Assembly: GCA_002221725.1 (NCBI GenBank)
Contig: NJFT01000016.1
Location: 62,001 to 126,000, forward strand
Source of the DNA: Scedosporium boydii
Lineage: Eukaryota; Ascomycota; Sordariomycetes; Microascales; Microascaceae
Length of the DNA: 64,000 nucleotides
Reading direction: 5' to 3'
In this document: one piece after another, positions 1-9,475 of the stretch
How the letters are laid out: every line of letters starts with the position of its first letter
How positions within the stretch are numbered: the first letter of the stretch is position 1
Made by a program: the position numbers and the translations under genes
The notes under the pieces: generated by a model
Told to the model about the DNA's origin: nothing
The model's database searches: none
The model's input: the letters and a program-made list of their open reading frames with translations, nothing else

Positions 1-235
1 AAGAACTCTAGACGCTCGAGGGCCAGTTACGCCCGCCCGGTCGCCTTCTTACCCTTGAGGCCGGTGGCCTTGGGCTCTGGGGATCGCATAGTACGGCTCT
101 GGTCGGCCGAGAAGTACGAAAAGCTTAGGATGTTTGGTCTTAGCATAATCTCTTCCGGAACGTTCGATTGTAATAATTGCTGCCTCCATACCGATCTTCG
201 TGCGATATCTCTACGAAGGTACAGGGTCCGCTAAT
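1..235 (+). other. Open frame at left edge, possible end of a WD40 protein
   Basis: Frame 1 is open from the first base to a TAA at 233-235. Its translation contains GSGDRIVRLW followed by SAEKYEKL, which resembles the end of a WD40 blade. The opposite strand is open over much of the same stretch (stop near 26), so the strand is not settled. Only about 77 codons are visible and no intron can be checked. It may be the 3' end of a gene lying left of the window, or chance. Confidence 0.2.
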
Positions 236-246
236 GTGCTCCAAAC

Positions 247-255
247 TACTTCGTA
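247..255. repeat. TACGAAGTA-family 9-mer
   Basis: Exact TACTTCGTA. It is one of 13 exact copies of this word (either orientation) in the window, all in non-coding DNA. It lies between the edge frame and the 3' end of the SET gene. Confidence 0.6.
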
Positions 256-589
256 AATAGTTTTTCATGCAGAAGATGGACATTAAACTTGAACCCTACT
301 GTACGAATCCAGTTTACATGAATGGATTTCGATGACAGATGATGCTCCCCACCTCGTTTGCTGGAGGACGACCCTCAAATCCTCCCATATCTGATCTACC
401 GCATCTGCATGCAGTCCTGGTATATAAAGGCGCACACAACAGGTTTAGGATTGATGCCTATTCAATTTATCTTAGTGTAGAATAGAAATTTTACTATAAC
501 AACCAAAAACTCCCTGCATAGACCTAACCCTGGCATATCTTCAAGGCAAAACAGAAGGAAAGAAACCCGAGCTCTCTAGCATTTCCTCT

Positions 590-2329
590 TCACAATTCAT
601 CCTTGCCCATCGCCCTCTTCAGAGCCGCCTTCACCGCCTGCTCAACAAGCTCCTCCTCCTCCTTCTCACCCACCCCACTCTCCCTCGCTATCCTCCTCGC
701 CCTCACCATCGCCGACCTCACCGCATCCACAACAGCCTCCTCCTCCTCCTCCTCTCCTCCATCCTCATATTCGTCACCCCCATCGTCCCCAGCCCCAGCC
801 TTAGCGCCAGCGCCGGCTTTACCCTCGCCCTCTCCAGCTTTGGGCTTATAGCTCCCGTGTTCCGTCGGAGCCGCAATAAGCTCATCCAACCTCTTGACCT
901 CCGAACTAGCCGGCCCCGAAATAATACTCCAATACTCCCTCGCAATCTTCGCATACTTGACCGCCTCCTCCGCCTCACCCAGCTGATTCGACGCATAAGC
1001 CGCAATCTCCGCCGTCATCGGCCTCGGGAGAACCATCCCCTCATCACCGTATAATCTCAGCAACTTCTTGCACTGCGCCACGATGGCCCGCGGATCCTCG
1101 GCCGACTCGCTGAGCACCTTCTTGGCGTTCCGGATGTTGTCGCGCCGCCGGTTGGATTCTCGCCGCGCGGCCGTGTCGCGGCAGATGCGGCACGTGCACT
1201 CGAAGTTGAATTGTGAGCCGATGAGCTTGTTGCGGTCTTTGTAGGGGATTTCTTGGAGGCCGTCGACGTAGCTGTAGGTTAGCTCTTCGCCGGGTTTGAT
1301 GTCGCGGAGGGCGAAGACTTCGACGCCGAGGGTGGTGTCGCTGAAGCGGTAGTACGTGCTGTGAGGAATGACTGTGGTTAGCGCATGTTGCTCAAAGTGC
1401 AGTCCTATCCGAAGAGGATGGCGCTGGAGTTGATGCCATTTCCTCCCGAGAACGTATATACTCACTTTGGCACGCAATCATGGTTCATTTTCTAGGTCGA
1501 TTGACATGTTAGTAAATAATTCCCACACAGCTATTTCCAGGTTTCAAAGAAGAAGAAAAAAGGAATGAAGAAGAACACTTACAGCAGCCTCCGGAAACGT
1601 CCCGAGATGGCGGAAATTGGCGTACTGCACACCAAGAGAGTTCATCGTAATCAAGTTATCCAACTCATCCTTATACCTGCCATTCGACACCATATCCCGC
1701 GTCTCCCCCCTGCCTGCATCAGGCAACTGCAGCAAACCCAACCAATTCATCCTGATCCTCTCCTCGGGCAAGAACACCTCCATAGAATCGCGCACCATCA
1801 AGAGCGTCGGATAATCGATAAGGACGGTCTCTCCAGCCTTGAAGCTTTCTCCCTCCCTCACAAAGAGACCTCGTCCACGGTCACTCGTGAGCTTCTCCTC
1901 GTACTTCGTCCGCGGGAAGACCTTATCAAAGGCGTAAGGGTCGGCGGCAGAGGCGTCGGCGGCCGTCGAGGCCATCTGTGTCCTGTTGGCCATGGAAGCG
2001 GCTAGTTCTGGAAGCGTGACGATGCTGATGCCACGACCACCCATGAAGTCGGCGTTCGTAAATGTGCAGAAGCCTAGGAGGGGCTTCTCGGCGGGGTGGA
2101 TGCAGTGGGGTTCGTGGGTCCATGGTCTGAAGATATCGGGATGTGAAGGACGGGGCGCGATCTCGTCGAGGTCGCATGTTAGGTCGCCGTGGAGAGATGT
2201 CTCGGGCAGAGGGCAGCTGAATGGCTCCGGCTCGGGGGTGAAGATTGGTGTTTGGGCGAGAACAGCTGGGAGAGAGAGGAGAGAGGAGAGGGCGGTGAGG
2301 TATGTGAAGGTTGAACTGAGGACAGCCAT
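590..2329 (-). CDS. SET-domain protein with signal peptide and C-terminal KDEL
   Basis: Predicted SET-domain methyltransferase-like protein of 513 aa that looks addressed to the ER lumen. Exons are 2329-1583, 1491-1466 and 1358-590. Both introns have GT-AG ends (GTAAGT...CTAG and GTGAGT...ACAG) and the phases agree. Residues 1-25 form a hydrophobic signal peptide ending in AVLA. Residues 30-110 hold spaced cysteines and the motif GGRGISIVTLPE; NRT is a possible N-glycosylation site. The 26-nt second exon supplies NHDCVP, so splicing creates the SET core NHDCVPN (252-258). GEELTYSYVD (281-290) and post-SET CTCRIC (312-317) follow. The methyltransferase core therefore looks complete. The last 100 residues are Gly/Ala/Glu-rich and end in KDEL, the canonical ER-retrieval signal. 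Secreted SET proteins are known from fungi; the KDEL is unusual. The substrate is unknown. Confidence 0.8.
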
Positions 2330-3435
2330 CGTGAGGAGAGCTCGTTTCGAGCGTCGAGTGTCGAGTAATGGAGAAGGTCGATGACGTCGATGGAGGTCAG
2401 GACTCTTCTTCGTCGCTTCCCGCAGAGAAATCGAACGGTTTGACTTCGGTTATAAAGAACAAGAAAATAAGACGAGGATACCTGCCCGCATTCGATAATA
2501 ATATACAGAGATTTACAATTTCGCAATGGATTCGACGCCGTCGTCGTCGTGTGGGTATCAATGATCAATCAAGTGAGGAAGAAACCGTCTACTTCGTAGG
2601 TGGCGGGGCTGTTTGCGAAGAGAAGAGAAAAAAAATCAAACCAGAATAGCACGAAATTAAGCGACAATCTATGATTTACGAGGATGGAAAGGAAAGGACA
2701 CCATGTTCGTCTGAGGAATTAAAAAGAGGCGACGGGAAGAACGGGAGTTTGGGGATGTTTAAAGTGTCAATATGAGTAGCGGATGGACATGCCAAGGAAC
2801 CAAGAAACGGCCTGGAAACTGGACACTTTAAAATCGCGGAGTCGATCAACTCTAAAGAAATCAACACATTGATGCCCTCCATCACCGTGCACCAGAACCT
2901 CCTTTGCCGGCATTCTCGTTTCTAGTTTCCCCCTGGCGAGCTCCTGGTTAACCGGGAACGGGGTCTCTCAGACAGCTTGAACGCCGCCACACGAAGTAAA
3001 GTCGAGCTTGCTCCCATCCGGAGGTGGGATGAAACAACGTCAAAGTTAGCTTGTTCAGTCCTCATTCGTCGGGTGGTTTTGCCCATGCTCCGCCAAGACT
3101 CGCTCCCTCGGGACCCAGATCTGATCTTGTCTCAGGTTCCCTCGCCAATTTAACCAGAAACGGGCTGGCGCAAGGAAGAAAGTTCGCCGCAGAAAATTGT
3201 CCTTGGGCAAAAATCGGGAAAATAATTGTATATATAAAAAAAAAAAAAAAAAAAAAAAGTTATTCTTCTCTTTCTCAACCCGTCCTCACTCAATCCAATT
3301 ATTCGGACCGCAACACTTTCTCTATTAACGCGACGATGCGTTCCAGCCTACATAAAGCTAACAAAGGACGGTAGGTTTAAAAAAAAAAAAAATTACGATG
3401 AGAAGTCGACAGGGTTTCGTTGCGAGGTTTCGGTA
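2330..3435. other. Intergenic, SET gene leader and bHLH 3' region
   Basis: No coding frame is supported here. It holds the upstream region of the SET gene, one exact TACTTCGTA at 2590-2598, a run of 23 A at 3236-3258 and a shorter A run near 3380. Short open frames lack family resemblance. Confidence 0.5.
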
Positions 3436-3726
3436 TCAGTCGTAGACTTTAAACTTCTCGGGTACCTCACCGCTGTGGCTCTCAATCTCCTCGATCATGC
3501 GCTGGTTCTCGGCGATTTGGTCGCGCATGAACTGGACGGTGCGCTTGAGGACGAGGCCTTCGGAGCGACCTTGGCCCTCGAGGTCAGGGACGAGTTCAGT
3601 GAGGCGGTCGAAGCCTTCGCGGATGGCTTGTCTTCGTTTTTGTTCCGAGGCGATGTGGTTCATCTTCTTCTCTGATTCGGTAAGGCGAGGCTTCTCCTCG
3701 GGCGGCGGCTGCGGATTGGCGCTCCT
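3436..3726 (-). CDS. bHLH transcription factor, INO4-like (last exon)
   Basis: The terminal exon encodes about 96 residues containing a complete basic helix-loop-helix domain: KKMNHIASEQKRR (basic region, with the H, E and R used for E-box contact), FDRLTELVP (helix 1), a loop with EGQGRSEG, then LKRTVQFMRDQI (helix 2), and a short acidic tail ending KFKVYD. Upstream of the domain the frame reads RSANPQPPPEEKPRLTESE and stays open to a good acceptor (ATCATCAG) just before 3726. At least one 5' exon is therefore missing from this call; a donor GTAAGC near 3785 is a candidate, but I could not fix the start. Short fungal bHLH proteins of this type resemble yeast Ino4, which binds E-boxes as a heterodimer to regulate phospholipid genes. 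That role is inferred from resemblance only. Confidence 0.75.
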   Translation of the reverse strand, partial: RSANPQPPPEEKPRLTESEKKMNHIASEQKRRQAIREGFDRLTELVPDLEGQGRSEGLVLKRTVQFMRDQIAENQRMIEEIESHSGEVPEKFKVYD

Positions 3727-5923
3727 CTGATGATGATTTGGAAGTTGCCATTGTGGAAGAGGTTGAACGGTATGACAGGCTTACAGGGCCAGGAAAGCAC
3801 TTCGTAGTAAAAGCAGATCGTGGTAAAAGTAGATCGTAGTAAGGGCAGGTTATAAAAGGCAGGGACAAGAAACTGGGTGTATCTGTGAAAGATCAAGATG
3901 GGTTGGGAGTCAGAACTACATACGGCGAGGATAGTAGGGGATTGTATCCGCGCATCCTCCTCTGCGTCTCGGGGTTCGTCCTAGGCCTTCACATGTCTCT
4001 TCCACCTTCTTCCTAGCAATTCGATGTCGCTTGATGCATGGCGGGATTCCAAGCCGATCAGCCTAGTGGTGTCGAAAGGTGTGTATGGAGTGATCGAGAG
4101 AGAGCAGGATGACAAGATCAGATTCTCTAGCCTCACGATATCCCGTGACTTGGCGTCCAGCTTTTGCTTCTCACATGAATCTCGAAATTGAATCTCCTGG
4201 TACTATTTTTTCCGAGCGTTTCACGTTGCGTGTAGTGTAGACGCTAAGAACGGGCCGGTTCCCGTGCCCTCGCTTCTAATTGCCATTTATACGGAGGTGC
4301 CATTGTGGTGTTTCTGGGCTCTCCGCGCTGAGGTCCGGGGGCAATGGCCCAAGGGGAACTCACAATAGACGCATAACCATCTCTCTTAGCCAGGGAGTAA
4401 GGGTGACATCGTCCTTGGCGGATGAATGCTACATGAACTACCCCGTCCATTATTCCCCACGAACTTGAAGCAAATAGATCGTGTTCATCTGCCATCGTTG
4501 TCGAGTCTATAATGAACCTGTACAAGTCAAAGTCACAAGCAAGCAGGCGGCCCGTCCCGATCTCGATCACCGGATACATGGTCACTTTCAAGGCCACTAG
4601 AAGTTACTTAGCTCATACCCCCCAGGGGTATGTTTTCTTAGCAGGCAAAAACGAAGAGGCTAAGGCCGCTACCATAAAGGTGCGAAGATTGTCTTGATAC
4701 TGTAGTCGGGAAACATCCATCTGTCGCTTCTTACGACCGAAGAACGGCTCCATCATCGACATTCATAGCCTTTGACTTGTACATACATACTTGTATCTTC
4801 AGGATCCATTTTGCATCTGAGAATGAAGAACCAGACGCTGGAGAGCGCAAAATTCACCAATAGAGGCAAACTGGCTTGTGATCCTGGAAGGGCCCTTCTA
4901 TTATCTACTGTGTTCCTTTCACTCGTGTAAATGGAGAACAGACTCCCATGTAATCGTAGGCCAAGGAAAATGTAAGGAAATGTGAGAAGGCGTTATATTG
5001 ATCGTATATACGAGTTCTGTACGGAAATAAAGAGGAGCTGGGAAACGACTGAGTCCTAAGGAGAGTTGAAGGCGTAAGTCGCTGTTGCTCGATCAGATCC
5101 GCCGCCTTACACGACTCGCTTGTCAGTAACTCTTTCCCTATCGTCAAGCGTCCTTGAAGTTTCCCTTTCATCTCGTCCATGGCCTTCTGGTCTGTAAAAC
5201 TCGAGGAACCACTTCCCGTAGCCCTTTGAGAATTTGACGCCAGACATCCGCCCCCACACCCCTAGTCTTCTTCGCCTTGAGAAGCATGTGTCTCTGGGGC
5301 TCAACATCCCCCCCCTTCGATGTCTTCTTGGAGAATCCAAAGTCTCCCAGGCGCGTGGCAGACGTCTTCTCGTTGGCATATGACTTTTCTTCTAATTAGC
5401 CGTCCCCCGAAATGTAGAATGAAAAGACTAGCCCCCCGTACTTCTCCATCTTCTCATTCCTCTCCCAACCCTCTTATACAATCACGCTCTACTCGCCCAT
5501 CTTGACTCTTCACCGGATTTCATCAGTCTTTAAGAATCAATTGGTCTTCCATCGATAAGATTCTCTCTTATTGAGACGTGGTCCAACACCTTCAACCCTG
5601 ATAACATCTTCAATTGAGTTCACTTCAACTTCAACTTCATCAGATATCTTCAACTTTGATCGGTACCATCACCATTTTTCATCTCCTATCGAGATACACT
5701 TCAACAACTTGACTACTCATCAAGCCTAGCAACGTTCATCGGAGCCTATCTAGACTCGCCGAGTCTAACAACGTTTATCCAAGCCTATCAAGACCCATCA
5801 AGTCTATCATCATTCATTAGGTCTACCAAGATCAACTACAGCCTCAGAGAATATCCCTATTAGAACGACATAGCACACGGCGGCCAAGCACCATATCTAT
5901 CAGGGCTACTTACACAGCCCGCC
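3727..5923. other. Intergenic, divergent promoter region
   Basis: This stretch separates the bHLH gene (-) from the 917-aa gene (+), so it holds both leaders. A minus-strand open frame at 4244-4597 (117 codons) opens with GTG and has no family resemblance, so it is not called. The last 350 bases are a TCAA/CATC-rich leader with a degenerate tandem repeat (see 5725-5842). Confidence 0.5.
5725..5842 (+). repeat. Degenerate ~40-nt tandem repeat in a 5' leader
   Basis: Two clear units (5725-5764 and 5765-5803) share CAACGTT-ATC--AGCCTATC-AGAC-C with a few substitutions. A third, more degenerate unit follows (CTATCATCATTCATTAGG and on). The array ends about 80 bases upstream of the ATG at 5924, probably inside the untranslated leader. 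Confidence 0.55.
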
Positions 5924-8896
5924 ATGTCGGCGTTTCACCCATTCCACCTGGTGACCGGCTGGATGGATCTAACTCCTGATGAGCTGGCAGAACAGATGGG
6001 CCAGTCCACTGTTAATCAATCAAGCCAGGCCGGCCCATCCACTTCGCAACACCAAGGGTGGATGACCCAATCTATCCCACACAGGCCTTTGAACGCTACC
6101 GGTCTTCAAGGGCTTCAAGGGCAATCCCAAGGGCTAGTCTCTAATACTATATGGCCGCCTGTTACCATGCTAGCGCTCCCGGGAATTGAAATGACGCCTG
6201 CGATGCCAGCAACTATCAATCCCCTGGCTCTGATTCCCGGCCCCAATCAGATGCCACTGCTGGTCACCACGCCAGTGGCCCCAGAAATGGGAATGACATC
6301 TGAAATGCCAACAACTATCAATCCCCTTTCTCTGGCTCTGGGTTCAACCACCATGCCAGTGGCCCCAGAAAATGAAACGACATCTGCCGAGCCAGCAACC
6401 ACCGAACCTCCTGCTCTAGCTCTGAACTCAACTGAGGCCTCCCTGCAGCTGGCCCAGCAATTTGGGGCGGTCCCGCACCTCAACGTCAACATGTTGGCTT
6501 CAAACGCAAGCCTCCCAACTGGGCCCAAACCTCCTACCGGCCGGATGGCTGCTCAGAACCGGCCAACCCCAATGACCGAGGAAGGCTTTCTGAAATTCCA
6601 ATGGGAATCTTACCTTACCCGTCATAGAATCACCCATTATTGGTCCGCATTTGAGACGTCAGAGCGCGACAAGTATGCCCCATTGTTGTCGCAAGAGCTT
6701 CACCGCAGAAGGGCCGCCGACATGGAGCAAATCGAAAACTCCCTGTACGCCGCAATTCTCGCGCTTCTTTCCAACCAGCACGTTGACGCTGGAAACGCCA
6801 AGGTCATTGACGGCCTTGGGGAGCTGACGGAAGAAGTCCGTCGGAAACTCATGCTCCCCGCCGTGGGAGAAGCCGCAACTCCGATTACCCCGGAAGCTCA
6901 AAATGCAATTCAATCGGCTGTGCAGTCTAACACCCAGGCGTATGGAGCGCTTCTCCCCCAAGGCCTCGAATATGGTCCTGTGAAGTACTCGAGGGCCATG
7001 AAAGTCAACATGGCGCCGGACCACATGATGCCCGTGAACTTGCACGTGGCCACGAGGCTAGCCGATGAGCCGGCGTATTTCGGGCACCGCGGGGGAGACT
7101 ACATCTTCAAATACACGAGCATGCACCGCACTGACAAGCGCGACAAGCATCGCTTCCAGTACGAGTGCCAGGTTCCGCGGACGCAGGGAGAATATCTCGA
7201 TCGGCTGCAGTCAATCATGCCAAGGGTATTGACGATGTTGAATTCGCTCCTCATGTTTCACCCCTACAGTGCGAAACAGCCTATTAGCAGAGTCAGATGG
7301 CTGCGGACGATGTCGGACGAGGACGTCTCGCGCATGAGAAACACGTATAGGTCGATGTTTCCATCCCAAGATGCACCATCGAAAGAGTTCCACAAATTTA
7401 TGAAGGAGCGCTTGATGGCAACTGAGGTCGTCTCGGAGTTCGCCTGGCTGGTGGAAGAGACCAAGGACAACCCCAGGGACCAGACGGCGCGGACATTGGC
7501 CAACTTGCTCGTGGAAATCACGGGTCAGAAGGACCTGAAGACCCTCGCGGGATATTTCACTCGTCGGCAGAGGGCGATTGCTGAGCGGATCCTGTTCCAA
7601 GAAAACGAGTATAACGACAGAGTCGGCGTGTACAAGTGCCCTAAAGTAAGTTGGAAGATTTTCCTAGAGTTGATTGTTCATTTGTTTTCAAATCCTTTTC
7701 TATTCTTCCATCCACTTACCTCCTCCCTAATTTCCTCTTTCCTTTCGGGTTTTTTTTTTTTTTTTTTTTCCTTTTCTCTTTTCCATTTCCTCTCTTCCCT
7801 TCCCTATCTCATCCTCTCCTCGAGTGAGGTTGACGTTAATTCGGACTATCTCCGGATAATCCAGCCGAGACCTCGTCTTTTTCACTTCGACCCTCGTCAA
7901 AAAGTTTTGGCCAATCAAATCGCGCCGTTTGCATTCCAATGGCTCCACGCCAAAATTTGGCAATTGAGAACTTCTTCGATTCTAACCACGCAACAGACCT
8001 TCGTCGAGCACACTCGCACCCAGCACCCCGACGCTGTTACCGATCCCCTCGCCAACCTCTACAGCGGCCCTCACAGCCCGACTCTCATCTTCAAGGACTC
8101 GCTTGAGAGGGTTTACGAAAAAGTCCGGGAAAGCATCGCAGACCGGCCTAACTTTGCACCCAACGCCAACGGTCCGAACAACGTCGTTTCCCAGCCGGAG
8201 GTTGCCTCGTGCAGTGGTTCCCTGCCTGTCGGTTCTGATTCTCAGCCCGCCGCTTCGGTTTCCCAACCTGCCGATTCGAGCACTGCTCAGCTTTCGTGCG
8301 TCGATCCGAGTCAGTTGGACGACAATTTGAACGCCTTATTGACCGTTTCGGACCCAAAGAATACGCCTGATTTAGTCGAACAGAGCGGCTCTTCGTCATC
8401 GCCCTCCGACTCGGAGCCCAACGTCGTCCAGAGTTTCAATCCAGATAACTTCTTGAGTCTCGGCCCAGGCACCACCAGCGACGATTCTGCAGTTGTAGAT
8501 TTCGATCCCCTGGTCTTTGACATCGATGTTTTCCTGCAGTTTGATTCCGCCATCGACTTTGACATAAAGGCCTCCGCCGTCCCTGCTACAAACTCTGATC
8601 CTCAGGCTTCTACCTCCAATCTAACTACCGACCAAGATCCCCTTCAAATAGATCTTGAAGCATTGCTCCGTCTCCCCGAGATCCCCGGTACGGATTTCTT
8701 TCAAGAGCTCATCATCGACACCGGTGACCCAAGCCAGAATAACGCTCCACAAACCACCAACAAGCAAGAGTCCGAGGAAGACCCTGCCGCGAACATCATC
8801 AACTACATTGCACCTGTTGTCGGCTTCAACTGCGACAATCTAGAACCAAGGGGCACGAAACGACCTCTAGACGAATTTCTCGGTCAAGACGACTAA
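5924..8896 (+). CDS. Unrecognised 917-aa fungal protein, possible transcriptional regulator
   Basis: The family was not recognised. The frame is open for 990 codons, but bases 7646-7864 look like an intron: donor GTAAGTTGG, a run of 20 T at 7750-7769, a pyrimidine tract, and acceptor AATCCAG. That intron is 219 nt, a multiple of three, with no stop, so unspliced RNA would insert 73 Phe/Ser/Leu-rich residues. Spliced length is 917 aa. An acceptor a little further upstream is also possible. Residues 1-200 are Gln/Pro/Met-rich with a threefold internal repeat (T-x2-MPATINPL-type units, about 88-170). Residues 210-575 are a charged helical region starting EEGFLKFQWESYLTRHR, the best candidate for a folded domain. 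The C-terminal third is Ser/Asp-rich with acidic-hydrophobic stretches such as DFDPLVFDIDVFLQF, like an acidic activation domain (inference). mL40 follows 63 bp downstream. Confidence 0.7.
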   Translation: MSAFHPFHLVTGWMDLTPDELAEQMGQSTVNQSSQAGPSTSQHQGWMTQSIPHRPLNATGLQGLQGQSQGLVSNTIWPPVTMLALPGIEMTPAMPATINPLALIPGPNQMPLLVTTPVAPEMGMTSEMPTTINPLSLALGSTTMPVAPENETTSAEPATTEPPALALNSTEASLQLAQQFGAVPHLNVNMLASNASLPTGPKPPTGRMAAQNRPTPMTEEGFLKFQWESYLTRHRITHYWSAFETSERDKYAPLLSQELHRRRAADMEQIENSLYAAILALLSNQHVDAGNAKVIDGLGELTEEVRRKLMLPAVGEAATPITPEAQNAIQSAVQSNTQAYGALLPQGLEYGPVKYSRAMKVNMAPDHMMPVNLHVATRLADEPAYFGHRGGDYIFKYTSMHRTDKRDKHRFQYECQVPRTQGEYLDRLQSIMPRVLTMLNSLLMFHPYSAKQPISRVRWLRTMSDEDVSRMRNTYRSMFPSQDAPSKEFHKFMKERLMATEVVSEFAWLVEETKDNPRDQTARTLANLLVEITGQKDLKTLAGYFTRRQRAIAERILFQENEYNDRVGVYKCPKVSWKIFLELIVHLFSNPFLFFHPLTSSLISSFLSGFFFFFFSFSLFHFLSSLPYLILSSSEVDVNSDYLRIIQPRPRLFHFDPRQKVLANQIAPFAFQWLHAKIWQLRTSSILTTQQTFVEHTRTQHPDAVTDPLANLYSGPHSPTLIFKDSLERVYEKVRESIADRPNFAPNANGPNNVVSQPEVASCSGSLPVGSDSQPAASVSQPADSSTAQLSCVDPSQLDDNLNALLTVSDPKNTPDLVEQSGSSSSPSDSEPNVVQSFNPDNFLSLGPGTTSDDSAVVDFDPLVFDIDVFLQFDSAIDFDIKASAVPATNSDPQASTSNLTTDQDPLQIDLEALLRLPEIPGTDFFQELIIDTGDPSQNNAPQTTNKQESEEDPAANIINYIAPVVGFNCDNLEPRGTKRPLDEFLGQDD

Positions 8897-8959
8897 ACCT
8901 ACATTTTCAGAAACATTAAAAGAAAAGGATAAAGAAAATTATCACTTCACTCTAGCGTC

Positions 8960-9475
8960 ATGTCGAGCGTTTCCAGTGTTCGAGGCCTTTTTGCCTCGAC
9001 TCCCCTCCAGCGAGCATGGACAGCGACCACCAGCACCGTCTCGCTCACACGTTCTTTTACCACCACGACGATGCTTCAAAAGAAGAAGAAGGGCGGCGCC
9101 AAGCCCAAGACGGAAGACTCTATGAAGCTCAAGGCCCTCAAAGCGAACCTCTTCGCCGACCCTCCCGCCCCTCTCCGCATGGCCCGCAGCAGGTGGCTCC
9201 GCCACTGGACGATCCACCGCGCCTGGCTCCTGCACCAGCGCAAGGTCCGCGAGGCCCGCGAGAGGGAGCTCATGAGGATGCAGCAGGGCATGTTTGAGGC
9301 GTGCGAGGAGCTCAGGAAGACGAGCGGTCCGGGAACGAGGACTGAAGGGTATTTGTATCGGGTTGCCATGGAGAAGAAGGGTGTTTATGGACCGAGGGGG
9401 ATCCCGATTGAATATGCGAGGTTGCAGACGGAGACGCCTGCTAGGGAGGCGTGGAATCATTCTTGGACGAGGTGA
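8960..9475 (+). CDS. MRPL28: Mitochondrial large-subunit ribosomal protein mL40
   Basis: Intronless, 171 aa. The N-terminus (MSSVSSVRGLFASTPLQRAW and on) is rich in Ser, Thr and Arg and lacks acidic residues, as expected for a mitochondrial presequence. A basic stretch KKKKGGAKPK follows. The conserved core has MKLKALKANLF, then MARSRWLRHWTIHRAWL and a long charged helix RKVREARERELMRMQQGMF, ending with GIPIEYARLQTETPAREAW. This pattern fits the fungal mL40 (yeast Mrpl28) family of the mitoribosome large subunit. The ATG at 8960 gives the presequence at a sensible length. The gap to the upstream stop codon is only 63 bp, which is very tight for two separately transcribed fungal genes. Confidence 0.8.
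   Translation: MSSVSSVRGLFASTPLQRAWTATTSTVSLTRSFTTTTMLQKKKKGGAKPKTEDSMKLKALKANLFADPPAPLRMARSRWLRHWTIHRAWLLHQRKVREARERELMRMQQGMFEACEELRKTSGPGTRTEGYLYRVAMEKKGVYGPRGIPIEYARLQTETPAREAWNHSWTR

Noticed and set aside
4244..4597. 117-codon open frame on -
   Set aside because: Opens with GTG, no motif, and lies in the divergent promoter region.
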